Below, one piece after another: positions 7,715-16,483 of a DNA stretch of 30,536 nucleotides (within the stretch, counting starts at the first letter, position 1; every line of letters starts with the position of its first letter). The notes beneath the pieces are model-generated. The model ran no database searches, was not told the origin of the DNA, and saw nothing but the letters and a program-made list of their open reading frames with translations. This DNA comes from Clostridium sp. CAG:169 (lineage in GTDB: Bacteria > Bacillota > Clostridia > Oscillospirales > Ruminococcaceae), in NCBI GenBank assembly GCA_000435195.1, contig FR880129.1, forward strand, positions 1 through 30,536, read 5' to 3'. The translations under genes were made by a program, and so were the position numbers.

Positions 7715-7793
7715 GGGCTGCCCGATGAAAATTGCTCCTGCTCGATCGCTTGCTTGTGCCGGTGCATCGCGTAAGAAAAGGCGGCCCGTTTTT
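7715..7793 (+). promoter_or_regulatory. Structured leader of gyrB with terminator-like end
   Basis: GGGCTGCC (7715-7722) can pair with GGCGGCCC (7780-7787; one G-U pair), and the adjacent CGATG (7723-7727) with CATCG (7765-7769). The right arm is followed immediately by GTTTTT (7788-7793). It begins about 25 nt after the predicted transcription start and ends just before the gyrB ribosome binding site. This is the layout of an attenuator or a leader switch. No known riboswitch class was recognised. Confidence 0.45.
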
Positions 7794-7834
7794 CAATGGA
7801 AAAGATTCATCAAAATCGATGGAGGGGAAACATT

Positions 7835-9790
7835 TTGGAAAACACACCTGAAAAAAACCTGGAGATGACACAAAAGTATGATGCCAGTGATATTCAGGTC
7901 CTGGAGGGACTGGACGCGGTGCGCAAGCGTCCCGGTATGTACATCGGTTCCACCGGACCACAGGGTCTGCATCATCTGGTGTATGAGATTGTGGACAATG
8001 CAATCGACGAGGTCCTTGCAGGTCATTGTACCAAGATTCTGGTGGACCTGCTGCCGGGCGACATCGTCCGCGTCAAGGATAACGGTCGAGGAATTCCGGT
8101 CGGCATCCAGCCAAAACTGGGCATCCCGGCTGTCACCGTTGTCTTTACCGTCCTGCACGCAGGAGGAAAATTCGGCGGCGGCGGATACAAGGTTTCCGGC
8201 GGTCTGCACGGGGTTGGTGCATCGGTAGTCAATGCCCTGTCCGAGTGGTTGGAGGTCGAAGTCTGTGATGGACACTACCGTTACTACCAGCGCTTTGAGT
8301 ATGGCAAGCCGGTCTGCGACCTGCAAAAGGTTGAGCCAACCACCGAAACAGGTTCTCAGGTGGCTTTCAAAGCCGACCCCGAGATTTTTACCGAAACCAC
8401 CCGGTACGACTATGACGTGCTGCTCAAGCGTCTGCGCGAGCAGGCATTCCTCAACGGCGGGGTCAACATCACCTTCAGCGACGAGCGCGGCGAACAGCCG
8501 GTCCGCGAGGTGCTGCACTATGAGGGCGGTATCCGCAGCTTTGTGGACTATATCCACGAGCGCAAAAAGAATATCTGGGATGTCCTGCACGAGGATGTCA
8601 TCTACTATTCGGGCGACGGGGAACATTCCACCGTCGAGGTGGCGCTGCAATACAATGACAGCTACAACACCACCCTGCTCTCCTTTGCCAACAACATTCA
8701 CACCGCAGACGGCGGTACCCACGAGATTGGTTTCCGCACAGCCCTTCTCAGAGCCTTTAACGACTACGCAAAGAAGAGCGGTATCTTTAAAAAAGAAAGC
8801 GACAAATACAGCGTAGAGGACGTCATGGAGGGTCTGACGGCAATCATCTCGGTCAAGCTCGAAGAAGCACAGTTTGAAGGACAGACCAAGACCAAGCTGG
8901 GCAACACCGAGATGCGCACCCTGGTCTACCGCATCACCTACGAGAAGATGAGCACCTACTTCGAGGAAAATCCGGCAGTTGCACGCACCATCATGGATAA
9001 GGCGCTGACAGCCGCTCAGGCAAGAGAAGCGGCACGCCTGGCAAGAGACCGCACCAGGGAAAGAAAATCCGCTCTGGAGGGCGTCAGCCTGCCGGGTAAG
9101 CTGGCAGACTGCTCCGATCATGACAATGTGCGCACCGAAATCTATATCGTCGAGGGTGATTCGGCAGGCGGTTCGGCAAAACAGGGACGCGACAGCTCCT
9201 TCCAGGCAATCCTTCCGCTGTGGGGCAAGATGCTCAACGTCGAGCGCGTCAAGCTGGATAAGGTGTATACAAACGAAAAGCTGCTGCCGGTCATTACCGC
9301 CCTCGGCTGCGGTGTCGGCGATGAGATCGACCTGGAAAAACTGCGTTACGGCAAGGTCATCGTCATGGCGGATGCCGATGTCGACGGCTCCCATATCCGC
9401 ACCCTGCTGCTGACCTTCTTCTTCCGCTTTATGCGTCCGCTGATTGAACAGGGACACATCTACCTGGCGCAGCCGCCGCTCTTTAAGCTCTTCCGCGGCA
9501 AAAAGGTCCGCTATGCTTATTCGGATGCACAGCGCGACGAATATATCGCAGAGCTGGGCGCCGACGGAGGCAAGGTCAACATCCAGCGTTACAAAGGTCT
9601 GGGTGAGATGGACGCCGAGCAGCTGTGGGAAACCACCATGGACCCGGAACGCCGCACCATGATTCAGGTGACAATGGCGGATGCCGAGCGTGCGGACGAG
9701 ATTTTCAATATCCTCATGGGAGATAAGGTTGCCCCCAGAAGAGAGTTTATCGAGCAGAATGCCCGTTTTGTAAGAAATCTGGATATTTAG
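7835..9790 (+). CDS. gyrB: DNA gyrase subunit B
   Basis: ATPase subunit of DNA gyrase, which introduces negative supercoils. The 651-aa product has the GHKL ATPase motifs (VDNAIDEV, KDNGRGIPVG, the lid GGGGYKVSGGLHGVGASVVN), the TOPRIM domain (EGDSAGGSAKQGRD; ADVDGSHIRTLL) and C-terminal QRYKGLGEMD. There are two possible starts: TTG at 7835 with GGAGGGG 7 nt upstream (chosen), and an in-frame ATG at 7796 with a poor site that directly follows the T run of the leader hairpin. Starting at 7796 would add 13 residues. Followed 12 nt later by a YcxB-like gene. Confidence 0.96.
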   Translation: MENTPEKNLEMTQKYDASDIQVLEGLDAVRKRPGMYIGSTGPQGLHHLVYEIVDNAIDEVLAGHCTKILVDLLPGDIVRVKDNGRGIPVGIQPKLGIPAVTVVFTVLHAGGKFGGGGYKVSGGLHGVGASVVNALSEWLEVEVCDGHYRYYQRFEYGKPVCDLQKVEPTTETGSQVAFKADPEIFTETTRYDYDVLLKRLREQAFLNGGVNITFSDERGEQPVREVLHYEGGIRSFVDYIHERKKNIWDVLHEDVIYYSGDGEHSTVEVALQYNDSYNTTLLSFANNIHTADGGTHEIGFRTALLRAFNDYAKKSGIFKKESDKYSVEDVMEGLTAIISVKLEEAQFEGQTKTKLGNTEMRTLVYRITYEKMSTYFEENPAVARTIMDKALTAAQAREAARLARDRTRERKSALEGVSLPGKLADCSDHDNVRTEIYIVEGDSAGGSAKQGRDSSFQAILPLWGKMLNVERVKLDKVYTNEKLLPVITALGCGVGDEIDLEKLRYGKVIVMADADVDGSHIRTLLLTFFFRFMRPLIEQGHIYLAQPPLFKLFRGKKVRYAYSDAQRDEYIAELGADGGKVNIQRYKGLGEMDAEQLWETTMDPERRTMIQVTMADAERADEIFNILMGDKVAPRREFIEQNARFVRNLDI

Positions 9791-9802
9791 GAGAATATCG
9801 AC

Positions 9803-10414
9803 ATGAAAAAAGAAAAAGCAAATGCGCCGGCACAAAAGCAGTCGGTCAACGATTTTGCTCATCGCCTGACCATCCAGCTCACCGAGCAGCATTATGTGGA
9901 CTATGCAATGACCCACTCGCAGGACCAGATTCAAAAAGGGCGCAAACGTGCCATTTTGTGGGCGGTGCTGTTCACAATACTGGGATTGGTTGCCATCTAT
10001 AAAGGCACCTTTACCGAAGGCTGGCTGTCGGATATTTACCTGATTGCAGGAATTTTGATGATTGTTTTTCAGATTTTCAATCTGTTTTATAATTTCGTCA
10101 TGTTTCCTATTGCGCTCAAACGCTCGGTACTGCGGGAACTGAAAAAGGACCCCAGCCTGCTTGAGCCGATGGAATATGCTTTTGAACCGGACAAGCTGGT
10201 CTGCTTTCTCAACGGCAGACACCGCAGCTCGATTCTGACCCAGGACATCGTCGGAGCGGAGCGGATTGGCAATTCCATCATTCTGCAGGTCAAGGACGGC
10301 AGAAGGGTCATCATACCGGATGAGGCACTCAAGCAGGCGGATTCGGTGATCCTCGACCAGGTGGATGGGTTTAAAAACCTTAAATCGTCGGATACAGCCG
10401 GAGAAGGAAGGTAA
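9803..10414 (+). CDS. YcxB-like membrane protein, first of a pair
   Basis: 203-aa protein with two membrane segments (about residues 50-67 and 77-101) and a C-terminal soluble domain. That domain (about 120-190) resembles YcxB-like domains: MEYAFEPDKLVCFLNGRHRS, a hydrophobic strand (NSIILQVKDGRRVIIPDEAL), then a helix. Function unknown. The start at 9803 has a TAGGAGA site overlapping the gyrB stop region. It is the first of two similarly built genes inserted between gyrB and gyrA and translated in the same operon. The gyrase operon context may be only positional. Confidence 0.75.
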   Translation: MKKEKANAPAQKQSVNDFAHRLTIQLTEQHYVDYAMTHSQDQIQKGRKRAILWAVLFTILGLVAIYKGTFTEGWLSDIYLIAGILMIVFQIFNLFYNFVMFPIALKRSVLRELKKDPSLLEPMEYAFEPDKLVCFLNGRHRSSILTQDIVGAERIGNSIILQVKDGRRVIIPDEALKQADSVILDQVDGFKNLKSSDTAGEGR

Positions 10415-10422
10415 GGGTCAAT

Positions 10423-11040
10423 ATGCAGGAAAATGAGAGAAAAGAACAGCAGGCACAGGATATTTCCGAGGAAATGATTTCCCAGGAAAATATTTCCCAG
10501 GAAATCGGGGAGAAAGAGCCGGCAGAAGACACACAGGAGCAGGGATTGCTCAACATCACCTTTATCCCGAAGTACATGGATATTTTTGACGGACTGTGCG
10601 CGACCGATCAGGCGGATGGTACCGGAAAGCGGGCAAGAATGCTCTTTGTGGTGCTTGTGCTGCTGATGTGTGTACAGTTGGTTGGATTTTTCTCTACACA
10701 AAACGGCTTTATGTTTGTGTTTGCACTGCTGCTGGGCGGTGTCGCACTGTTTATTAAGAAAAAAAGCCAGCGCTTTAATCGGGATATTGCCATAGCCTTC
10801 GAGAACGAGGGAGAACAGCACCTTGTTTTTGAGGAAAACAGCTTTCATCTCAATGAGAAACAGGTGTCCTACGACGAGGTGGTACACCTGTATGAGCTAA
10901 AAAAGGTCTTTTCCATCATCTATCAGGGAAACCATGTCTACATCCTGCCCAAAGCAGTGATGGAGCCGCAGCAGACCGAGCAGTTTGTCGCCCTGATGAA
11001 AGAAAAGGTGTCTGCTGTCTATGAGCAGCGTTCCAAATAG
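10423..11040 (+). CDS. YcxB-like membrane protein, second of a pair
   Basis: 205-aa protein. Residues 1-40 are acidic and glutamine/glutamate-rich with a short repeat (IS-E/Q-E units). Two membrane segments lie at about 72-90 and 95-112. The C-terminal domain (FENEGEQHLVFEENSFHLNE; VYILPKAVM) parallels that of the preceding gene, so the two are probably diverged paralogues of the YcxB-like type. It starts 8 nt after the previous stop and ends 30 nt before gyrA. Function unknown; the pairing between gyrB and gyrA is unusual to my knowledge. Confidence 0.72.
   Translation: MQENERKEQQAQDISEEMISQENISQEIGEKEPAEDTQEQGLLNITFIPKYMDIFDGLCATDQADGTGKRARMLFVVLVLLMCVQLVGFFSTQNGFMFVFALLLGGVALFIKKKSQRFNRDIAIAFENEGEQHLVFEENSFHLNEKQVSYDEVVHLYELKKVFSIIYQGNHVYILPKAVMEPQQTEQFVALMKEKVSAVYEQRSK
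10463..10504 (+). repeat. Three 15-bp-spaced copies of TTTCCNAGGAAA inside a coding region
   Basis: TTTCCGAGGAAA (10463-10474), TTTCCCAGGAAA (10478-10489) and TTTCCCAGGAAA (10493-10504). Each copy is itself nearly palindromic. The copies encode the repeated IS-E/Q-E units in the acidic N-terminus of the second YcxB-like protein. Probably a small tandem duplication. Confidence 0.7.
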
Positions 11041-11070
11041 TAATTGCGGTGCGGAAAGGAAGGAAGCAAG

Positions 11071-13635
11071 ATGAACACATCGGGTGAAAACCTGATTCAA
11101 AAGGATATTGAGCAGGAGATGAAGGATGCGTATCTGGATTACTCCATGTCGGTCATTGCCAGCCGTGCGCTGCCGGATGTCCGAGACGGACTCAAACCGG
11201 TCCACAGACGTATCCTGTACACCATGTACGGAAACGGACTGTACCCAGAGAGAGAGTTCCGTAAGTGCGCTGACACGGTCGGTAACGTGCTGGGTCAGTA
11301 CCATCCGCACGGCGACGCTTCGGTTTACGATGCGCTGGTGCGTCTGGCACAGGATTTTTCCCTGCGTTACCCGCTGGTACACGGTCACGGCAACTTCGGT
11401 TCGATCGACGGCGACCCGCCGGCAGCTTACCGATACACCGAGTCGAAGATGAGCAAAATTTCCATGCAGATGCTCACCGACATCGACAAGGAAACGGTGG
11501 ATTTTCAGTCCAACTACGATGACCGCCTGAAGGAACCGACCGTTCTGCCCAGCCGTTTTCCAAACCTGCTGGTCAACGGTTCCACCGGTATCGCAGTCGG
11601 TATGGCGACCAACATCCCACCGCACAATCTGGGTGAAGTCATTGACGGCGCCTGCTGTCTGCTGGACAACCCGGATGCAGGGCTCGAGCAGCTGATGACC
11701 CACATCAAGGGTCCTGATTTCCCGACCGGCGGCATCATCATGGGTCGCTCGGGCATCCGTGCGGCGTATGCGACCGGACGCGGCAAGATTACCCTGCGCG
11801 CCAAAACCAACATCGAGGAATTTAAAAACGGACGCGAGCGCATTGTGGTCACCGAGATTCCTTACATGGTCAACAAGGCAAGACTTATCGAGCGCATTGC
11901 CGAGCTGGTCAAGGAAAAGAAGATCGACCAGATTAGCTACATCCGCGACGACTCCAGCCGCAAGGGCATGAAGATTGTCATCGAGCTTAAACGCGATGCC
12001 AACGCCCAGCTGGTGCTCAATCAGCTGTATACCTATACCCAGCTGCAGGACACTGTCGGTGTTATCATGCTGGCTCTGGTCAACGGAGAGCCAAAGACCC
12101 TGACCCTGCGCCAGATGCTGGAAGAATACATCAAGTTCCAGGAACAGATTATCACCCGTCGGACCATCTTTGACCTGAAAAAGGCAAAAGAACGCGCCCA
12201 CATCCTGGAAGGACTGGTCATCGCACTCGATTATATCGATGAGGTCATCTCCATCATCCGCTCCCACTACACCTCGCAGGAAGGCAAAGAGGTGCTGATG
12301 GAGCGCTTTGGTCTGGACGACATCCAGGCACAGGCAATCATCCAGATGCCTTTGGGACGTCTGGCTGGCATGGAAAGAGAAAAGCTCAAGGCAGAAACCG
12401 ATGAGCTGCACGAAAAGATTGCGGAATATAACGCCATCCTTGCCGACGAAAAGCGGGTTCGTGCCATCGTCAAACAGGAATTGCTGGAAATCAAGGAAAA
12501 ATTTAATGACCCTCGCCGCACCGAGATTGCCTCGGTGGAAGGAGAGGTGGACATCGAAGACCTCATCCCACAGGAGGAATGTGTGGTCACCCTGACCCAC
12601 TTTGGCTACCTCAAACGTCAGCCGCTGGATGTCTATAAAACCCAGCGCCGCGGCGGACGCGGAATCAGCGGCATGACCCGCCGCGACGAGGACTTTGTCA
12701 GCGACATCTACACCTGTTCCACCCACGACTATCTGATGTTCTTCACCAACAAGGGCAAGGTCTACCGCATCAAAGGCTACGAGATACCGGAAGGCTCCCG
12801 CACCTCCCGCGGCACCAATGTGGTCAATATCCTGCCACTGGAGCAGGGGGAGAAGATTACCTGCGTGATCAAGACCTCGGACATCAGCGCCGAGGACCGG
12901 TACTACGTCATGGTCACCCGCAACGGTGTCATCAAGCGTACCGAGTACAATGCGTACACCAATGTGCGCAAGAGCGGTCTGATTGCCATTAACCTCGATG
13001 AGGGCGACGAATTGGCATGGGTCAAGATTACCGATGGTCACAGCGACGTGGTACTGGCGACCCGACAGGGCATGAGCATCCGTTTCCACGAGGAGGATGC
13101 TCGCTCGATGGGTAGAACGGCGCGCGGCGTCAAGGCAATCTCTCTGGAAGCCGAGGACCAGGTGGTCGGCATGGTTGTGCTGTCGGCGGATCAAACAGCA
13201 GGTGACATCCTGACGGTTTCTCAGTCCGGTCTGGGCAGACGTACCGACAGCGAGGAATACCGCCTGCAAACCCGCGGCGGCAAGGGTCTGCGCAACTACT
13301 ACTGTGATAAGAACGGACCGGTTGCCGGTTTTGAGATGGTGGACGATCAGACCGACATCATCCTGATTACCGACAGCGGTATCATCATCCGCATTCCGGC
13401 GGACCAGATTTCCAAGCAGTCCCGTTATGCGGGCGGCGTCAAGGTGATGCGTGTGGACGACCAGACCAGCATCATCGGCATCGCAGTCACCGAGAAGGAA
13501 GAGGAGTCGGAAGAAACAGAAGATACCACTTCCCTGCCGGAATCTGCGCAGCCGTCGGCACTGGAGGACAGTGACAAGCAGGACGAACAGATCAATCAGC
13601 TGCTCGAGAGGGCAATGCAGCCGGAAGAAGAATAA
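11071..13635 (+). CDS. gyrA: DNA gyrase subunit A
   Basis: DNA-cleaving subunit of gyrase. The 854-aa product has the winged-helix region with catalytic Tyr122 in YRYTE, the quinolone-binding stretch HPHGDASVYD (residues 79-87 region), the coiled-coil gate, and the GyrA box QRRGGRG that marks true gyrase rather than topoisomerase IV. The C-terminal beta-pinwheel is followed by an acidic tail (EEESEETEDTT). ATG at 11071 was chosen for its AGGAAGGA site, although the frame opens at 11044. Residue 83, usually Ser in quinolone-susceptible enzymes, is Ala. Last gene of the gyrB operon; a terminator follows. Confidence 0.97.
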   Translation: MNTSGENLIQKDIEQEMKDAYLDYSMSVIASRALPDVRDGLKPVHRRILYTMYGNGLYPEREFRKCADTVGNVLGQYHPHGDASVYDALVRLAQDFSLRYPLVHGHGNFGSIDGDPPAAYRYTESKMSKISMQMLTDIDKETVDFQSNYDDRLKEPTVLPSRFPNLLVNGSTGIAVGMATNIPPHNLGEVIDGACCLLDNPDAGLEQLMTHIKGPDFPTGGIIMGRSGIRAAYATGRGKITLRAKTNIEEFKNGRERIVVTEIPYMVNKARLIERIAELVKEKKIDQISYIRDDSSRKGMKIVIELKRDANAQLVLNQLYTYTQLQDTVGVIMLALVNGEPKTLTLRQMLEEYIKFQEQIITRRTIFDLKKAKERAHILEGLVIALDYIDEVISIIRSHYTSQEGKEVLMERFGLDDIQAQAIIQMPLGRLAGMEREKLKAETDELHEKIAEYNAILADEKRVRAIVKQELLEIKEKFNDPRRTEIASVEGEVDIEDLIPQEECVVTLTHFGYLKRQPLDVYKTQRRGGRGISGMTRRDEDFVSDIYTCSTHDYLMFFTNKGKVYRIKGYEIPEGSRTSRGTNVVNILPLEQGEKITCVIKTSDISAEDRYYVMVTRNGVIKRTEYNAYTNVRKSGLIAINLDEGDELAWVKITDGHSDVVLATRQGMSIRFHEEDARSMGRTARGVKAISLEAEDQVVGMVVLSADQTAGDILTVSQSGLGRRTDSEEYRLQTRGGKGLRNYYCDKNGPVAGFEMVDDQTDIILITDSGIIIRIPADQISKQSRYAGGVKVMRVDDQTSIIGIAVTEKEEESEETEDTTSLPESAQPSALEDSDKQDEQINQLLERAMQPEEE

Positions 13636-13658
13636 TTTTGTCGGTTCTCGGCAGATTA

Positions 13659-13696
13659 AAAAGCACCCTGACCTTTAAAACGGTCAGGGTGCTTTT
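13659..13696. terminator. Bidirectional terminator between gyrA and the DUF1275 gene
   Basis: Perfect inverted repeat AAAAGCACCCTGACC (13659-13673) / GGTCAGGGTGCTTTT (13682-13696). A/T tails on both sides suit the convergent gyrA and minus-strand gene. Confidence 0.9.
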
Positions 13697-13715
13697 ATGT
13701 TTGATTTGTTTTTTC

Positions 13716-14429
13716 TTAGTGTCCGTGCGGCAGGGTGTGCAGCCGCTCCTTTTCCACCGTCAGGTCGGCGCGCAGCAGACTGATGAACAGCACCAGCATC
13801 GGCACAGCGGTTCCCCAGATGGCTTTTCCGCCCATCCAGCGACAGGTAAACACACCGATGACCCCTCCGAGCACAAACATCCCCAGCATCCCCAGGTGGC
13901 GCAGCGAGCGTTTGAGGAAGGTGAGATCCCGTTTGGTCAAAAAATAGTGCAGATGGATGCCCACCTGGCGCACATGGTTGGTGCAGAAGGTGGTTGCCAT
14001 CGGGATACCTTCCGCCTGCCGAAAGGTGTTGTACTGCATCGAGCAGATAAAATTGATGGCAATCTGCGAAATTTGAAAGGGAGCGGAGTCAGGGATGAAT
14101 CCTAAAACGATGATGAATAGGATTTCAATGGCAACCAGTACCGTTTCCCAGCGCAGAAACTTCACGCGGGTCAGCTTGATGGAGACTGCCTCGGACACAA
14201 ACGCGCCTGCCATGTAAGCGGTCATCGGAATCAGATAATAAGCAGCCTTAGACCAGTGAAAGTTTCCCAGCTCGATGGCGAACAATACAAAGTTGGCGGT
14301 CTGGGCGTTGCAGAATACCCCTCCCCGCAGCAGATAGGTATAGACCCCGTAAAAGCCTCCGACAAAGATCAGCAGAGCAAATACCCAGTGCCGTTCGCAC
14401 TCCAGATATTCCTTATGATTATTTTCCAT
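13716..14429 (-). CDS. DUF1275 (YoaK-type) membrane protein
   Basis: 237-aa integral membrane protein of the DUF1275 family, with about six hydrophobic segments. The family signature is visible near the N-terminus: FVGGFYGVYTYLLRGGVFCN, then AQTANFVLFAIEL (DUF1275 proteins typically have a NAQTGN-like motif here). The internal MQYNTFRQAEGIPMATTFCT is also family-like. Substrate unknown; a transport role is assumed for some members. I chose ATG at 14429 with a GGGGGAAAGAGG site, although the frame is open to 14501. A consensus promoter lies directly upstream, so it is a single-gene unit. Confidence 0.85.
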   Translation of the reverse strand: MENNHKEYLECERHWVFALLIFVGGFYGVYTYLLRGGVFCNAQTANFVLFAIELGNFHWSKAAYYLIPMTAYMAGAFVSEAVSIKLTRVKFLRWETVLVAIEILFIIVLGFIPDSAPFQISQIAINFICSMQYNTFRQAEGIPMATTFCTNHVRQVGIHLHYFLTKRDLTFLKRSLRHLGMLGMFVLGGVIGVFTCRWMGGKAIWGTAVPMLVLFISLLRADLTVEKERLHTLPHGH

Positions 14430-14457
14430 CCTCTTTCCCCCTTTTTCAGTACGCCTT

Positions 14458-14486
14458 ATTATACAGCGGATTCTGCCCCTTTTCAA
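14458..14486 (-). promoter_or_regulatory. Promoter of the DUF1275 gene
   Basis: Minus strand: -35 TTGAAA (14481-14486), 17-bp spacer, -10 TATAAT (14458-14463), 28 nt before the start codon. Confidence 0.85.
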
Positions 14487-14563
14487 TCGGTATTCCGACA
14501 AAAACAGGTGGGATTCTGTTGTTTTTATTAGTTAAAATACTATTTGTATAACAAAAGGGCAGG

Positions 14564-14598
14564 AAAAAAGGACCTTCCATTTGGAAAGGTCCTTTTTT
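14564..14598. terminator. Terminator downstream of oleate hydratase
   Basis: Stem GGACCTT / AAGGTCC (14570-14592, one bulge near the loop), flanked by A6 on the left and T6 on the right. It can therefore work for the minus-strand oleate hydratase gene ending at 14617. Confidence 0.8.
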
Positions 14599-14616
14599 CT
14601 GCTTGTGTGACGGGAG

Positions 14617-16392
14617 TTAGATTACATGATATTCTTTCAGAAGTTTTTCGATGTCAGTGCCCTCAATCTTTTTGAGGACCTCCTTGAGTGCAAGGCGTTC
14701 TTTAAAGCCCAGCTCCATCTCGGTCAGCTTTTTGCCGTCGCGCAGCTGTACGGTGGCGTTGAGCAGGTCGCGCAAATCATAGACGCTGCCCCATACCTCC
14801 GGCACGCCGCGGTCGATGTCCAGCAGGGTGTAGACAGCCTCCATGCCGGTGCGCATCGAGTATTCGGTGGTGAAGATGGTGTCGCGGACCGTCTCGGCAA
14901 ACTGACCGATGAAGGCAAAGTTGACAGCGCCCTTTGGTACGATGTCAGGACGGTCGCCTGCGGTGCGCGGCATAAAGAAGGCGGTGATATACGGCATCAT
15001 GCAAGGAACGGTGTTGGCGCTGTTTTCTGCCAGCGTTTCAATCTGATCCTCCGGCACACCCATGTGGTACAGCCACTCCATGCAGATTTCCTTGCCGGTG
15101 CAGTCGCGCATCGCTTTCTTGACATAGTTGCCGGGACGGTCGCTGAACAGACCGTAGATCCAGCCGACCAGCTGACCCTTTGGCTGATTTCTAAACTGTG
15201 GCTGACGGTTGAAGGTCCAGCTCAACAGCCAGTTGGAGTCCTTGACGGTGACGATACCGCCGGTGACGACTTTGCCGCTGAATGGGTCGCGCTGACAGAT
15301 TTTCTGAACATACGGAGGAATCTTGTCGTCCAGGGTGGTGACTGTTGCGCTCATCCAGTTGGACTGTTCCGGGTCGTAGCAGAATTTATCAGGATTGCCA
15401 AAGGAAGGGTCCTGCGCAGCGATTCTGCGCCACAGGTCCCAGCCGCCGCCGGCTTTCAGTTCGGTGTTAAAGGCAGCAGGCTCGTTCTGGGAGCCCAGGG
15501 AGGAGTTTTCTACACAGCCGCCGTTGGTGATGAACAGCAGATCATTTTCAGTCAGGTCCAGCTGCTCGGTCTTTCCGTCTGCCAGCAGCTCGATACGTTT
15601 TGCTACCTTGCGGTTTGGCTGGATGTCAAACTGGATGTCGGTGACCTTGGTGTTGTAGTGGAACTGCACGCCAAAGCTCTCCAGATATTTGACCATCGGC
15701 AGGATCATCGACTCATACTGGTTGTACTTGGTAAAGCGCAAAGCTCGAAAGTCCGGCAGACCGCCGACATGGTGGATATAACGCTGGATGTAACGCTTCA
15801 TCTCCAGTGCGCTGTGCCAGTTTTCAAAGGCGAACATGGTGCGCCAGTACAGCCAGAAGTTGGAGTCGAATACCTCGTCGTCAAAAAATTCGTTGATGCG
15901 TTTGTCATACAGCTGCTCATCCGGTGTGAAGAACAGACGCATGATCTCCATAGCGGCTTTATCGGAAAGACCGAACTTGCCGTCGGTGTGTGCGCTTTCG
16001 CCGCGGTTCTGGGTCGCTCTCATCAAGGAGTAGTTCGGGTCCTTTTTGTTGAGCCAGTAGTATTCGTCCAGTACGCTGACCCCTTCGGTCTCGATGGAAG
16101 GAACCGAGCGGAACAGATCCCACATGACCTCAAAGTGGTTGTCCATCTCACGTCCGCCGCGCATGACGTAACCTATATTCTGGAACTCGTAACCGTCGCA
16201 GGCACCGCCGGCAACCGGGTCCTTTTCAAAGATGTGTACACGCTTGCCGGGCATCTGTCCGTCACGCACCAGATAGCAGGCGGCAGTCAGTGCTGCAAGA
16301 CCGGTGCCGATGATATAAGCGGATTTGCGCTCGACCCCTTCCGGTTTTTTCGGGTGTGCAAATGCTTCATAGTTACCGCTGGAATAATACAT
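14617..16392 (-). CDS. ohyA: Oleate hydratase (myosin-cross-reactive-antigen family)
   Basis: FAD-dependent enzyme that hydrates the cis-9 double bond of unsaturated fatty acids, giving 10-hydroxy fatty acids; in gut and skin bacteria it is linked to detoxifying free fatty acids. The 591-aa length is typical. Visible: N-terminal Rossmann FAD motif YIIGTGLAALTAACYLVRDG (residues 26-45), FEKDPVAGGACDG (55-67), and the conserved RGGREM loop (78-83) carrying the catalytic glutamate of this family. I chose ATG at 16392 with a GGAGGT site. It has its own promoter overlapped by an inverted repeat, and a TetR gene lies directly upstream on the same strand. Confidence 0.93.
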   Translation of the reverse strand: MYYSSGNYEAFAHPKKPEGVERKSAYIIGTGLAALTAACYLVRDGQMPGKRVHIFEKDPVAGGACDGYEFQNIGYVMRGGREMDNHFEVMWDLFRSVPSIETEGVSVLDEYYWLNKKDPNYSLMRATQNRGESAHTDGKFGLSDKAAMEIMRLFFTPDEQLYDKRINEFFDDEVFDSNFWLYWRTMFAFENWHSALEMKRYIQRYIHHVGGLPDFRALRFTKYNQYESMILPMVKYLESFGVQFHYNTKVTDIQFDIQPNRKVAKRIELLADGKTEQLDLTENDLLFITNGGCVENSSLGSQNEPAAFNTELKAGGGWDLWRRIAAQDPSFGNPDKFCYDPEQSNWMSATVTTLDDKIPPYVQKICQRDPFSGKVVTGGIVTVKDSNWLLSWTFNRQPQFRNQPKGQLVGWIYGLFSDRPGNYVKKAMRDCTGKEICMEWLYHMGVPEDQIETLAENSANTVPCMMPYITAFFMPRTAGDRPDIVPKGAVNFAFIGQFAETVRDTIFTTEYSMRTGMEAVYTLLDIDRGVPEVWGSVYDLRDLLNATVQLRDGKKLTEMELGFKERLALKEVLKKIEGTDIEKLLKEYHVI

Positions 16393-16423
16393 ACAGAATA
16401 CCTCCGTTTCATGTCGATCCGTT

Positions 16424-16475
16424 GTGGATGTTTGGTTGATGCTGTCATCATACCGCCTTTTTATCATTCCCACAA
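16424..16475 (-). promoter_or_regulatory. Oleate hydratase promoter with overlapping inverted repeat (candidate operator)
   Basis: Minus strand: -35 TTGTGG, 17-bp spacer, -10 TATGAT (16447-16452). The perfect inverted repeat TGATG-CTGT-CATCA (16437-16450) overlaps the -10 element, a position where a bound repressor would block transcription. The neighbouring TetR protein is the obvious candidate. The assignment is inference from position and symmetry. Confidence 0.55.
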
Positions 16476-16483
16476 TAAACAAA

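Larger units (their letters stand above)
7511..7834 (+). other. remB-gyrB intergenic region and gyrB leader (324 nt)
   Basis: No gene. It contains the remB terminator, an A-rich stretch with nothing recognisable (about 7571-7655), the gyrB promoter (7656-7685) and a structured ~140-nt leader with a terminator-like fold. Confidence 0.6.

Noticed and set aside
7793..10222. Minus-strand open frame of about 809 codons antisense to gyrB
   Set aside because: Shadow of gyrB codon use; no motifs and no start context.
10897..13269. Minus-strand open frame of about 790 codons antisense to gyrA
   Set aside because: Shadow of gyrA; no recognisable protein features.
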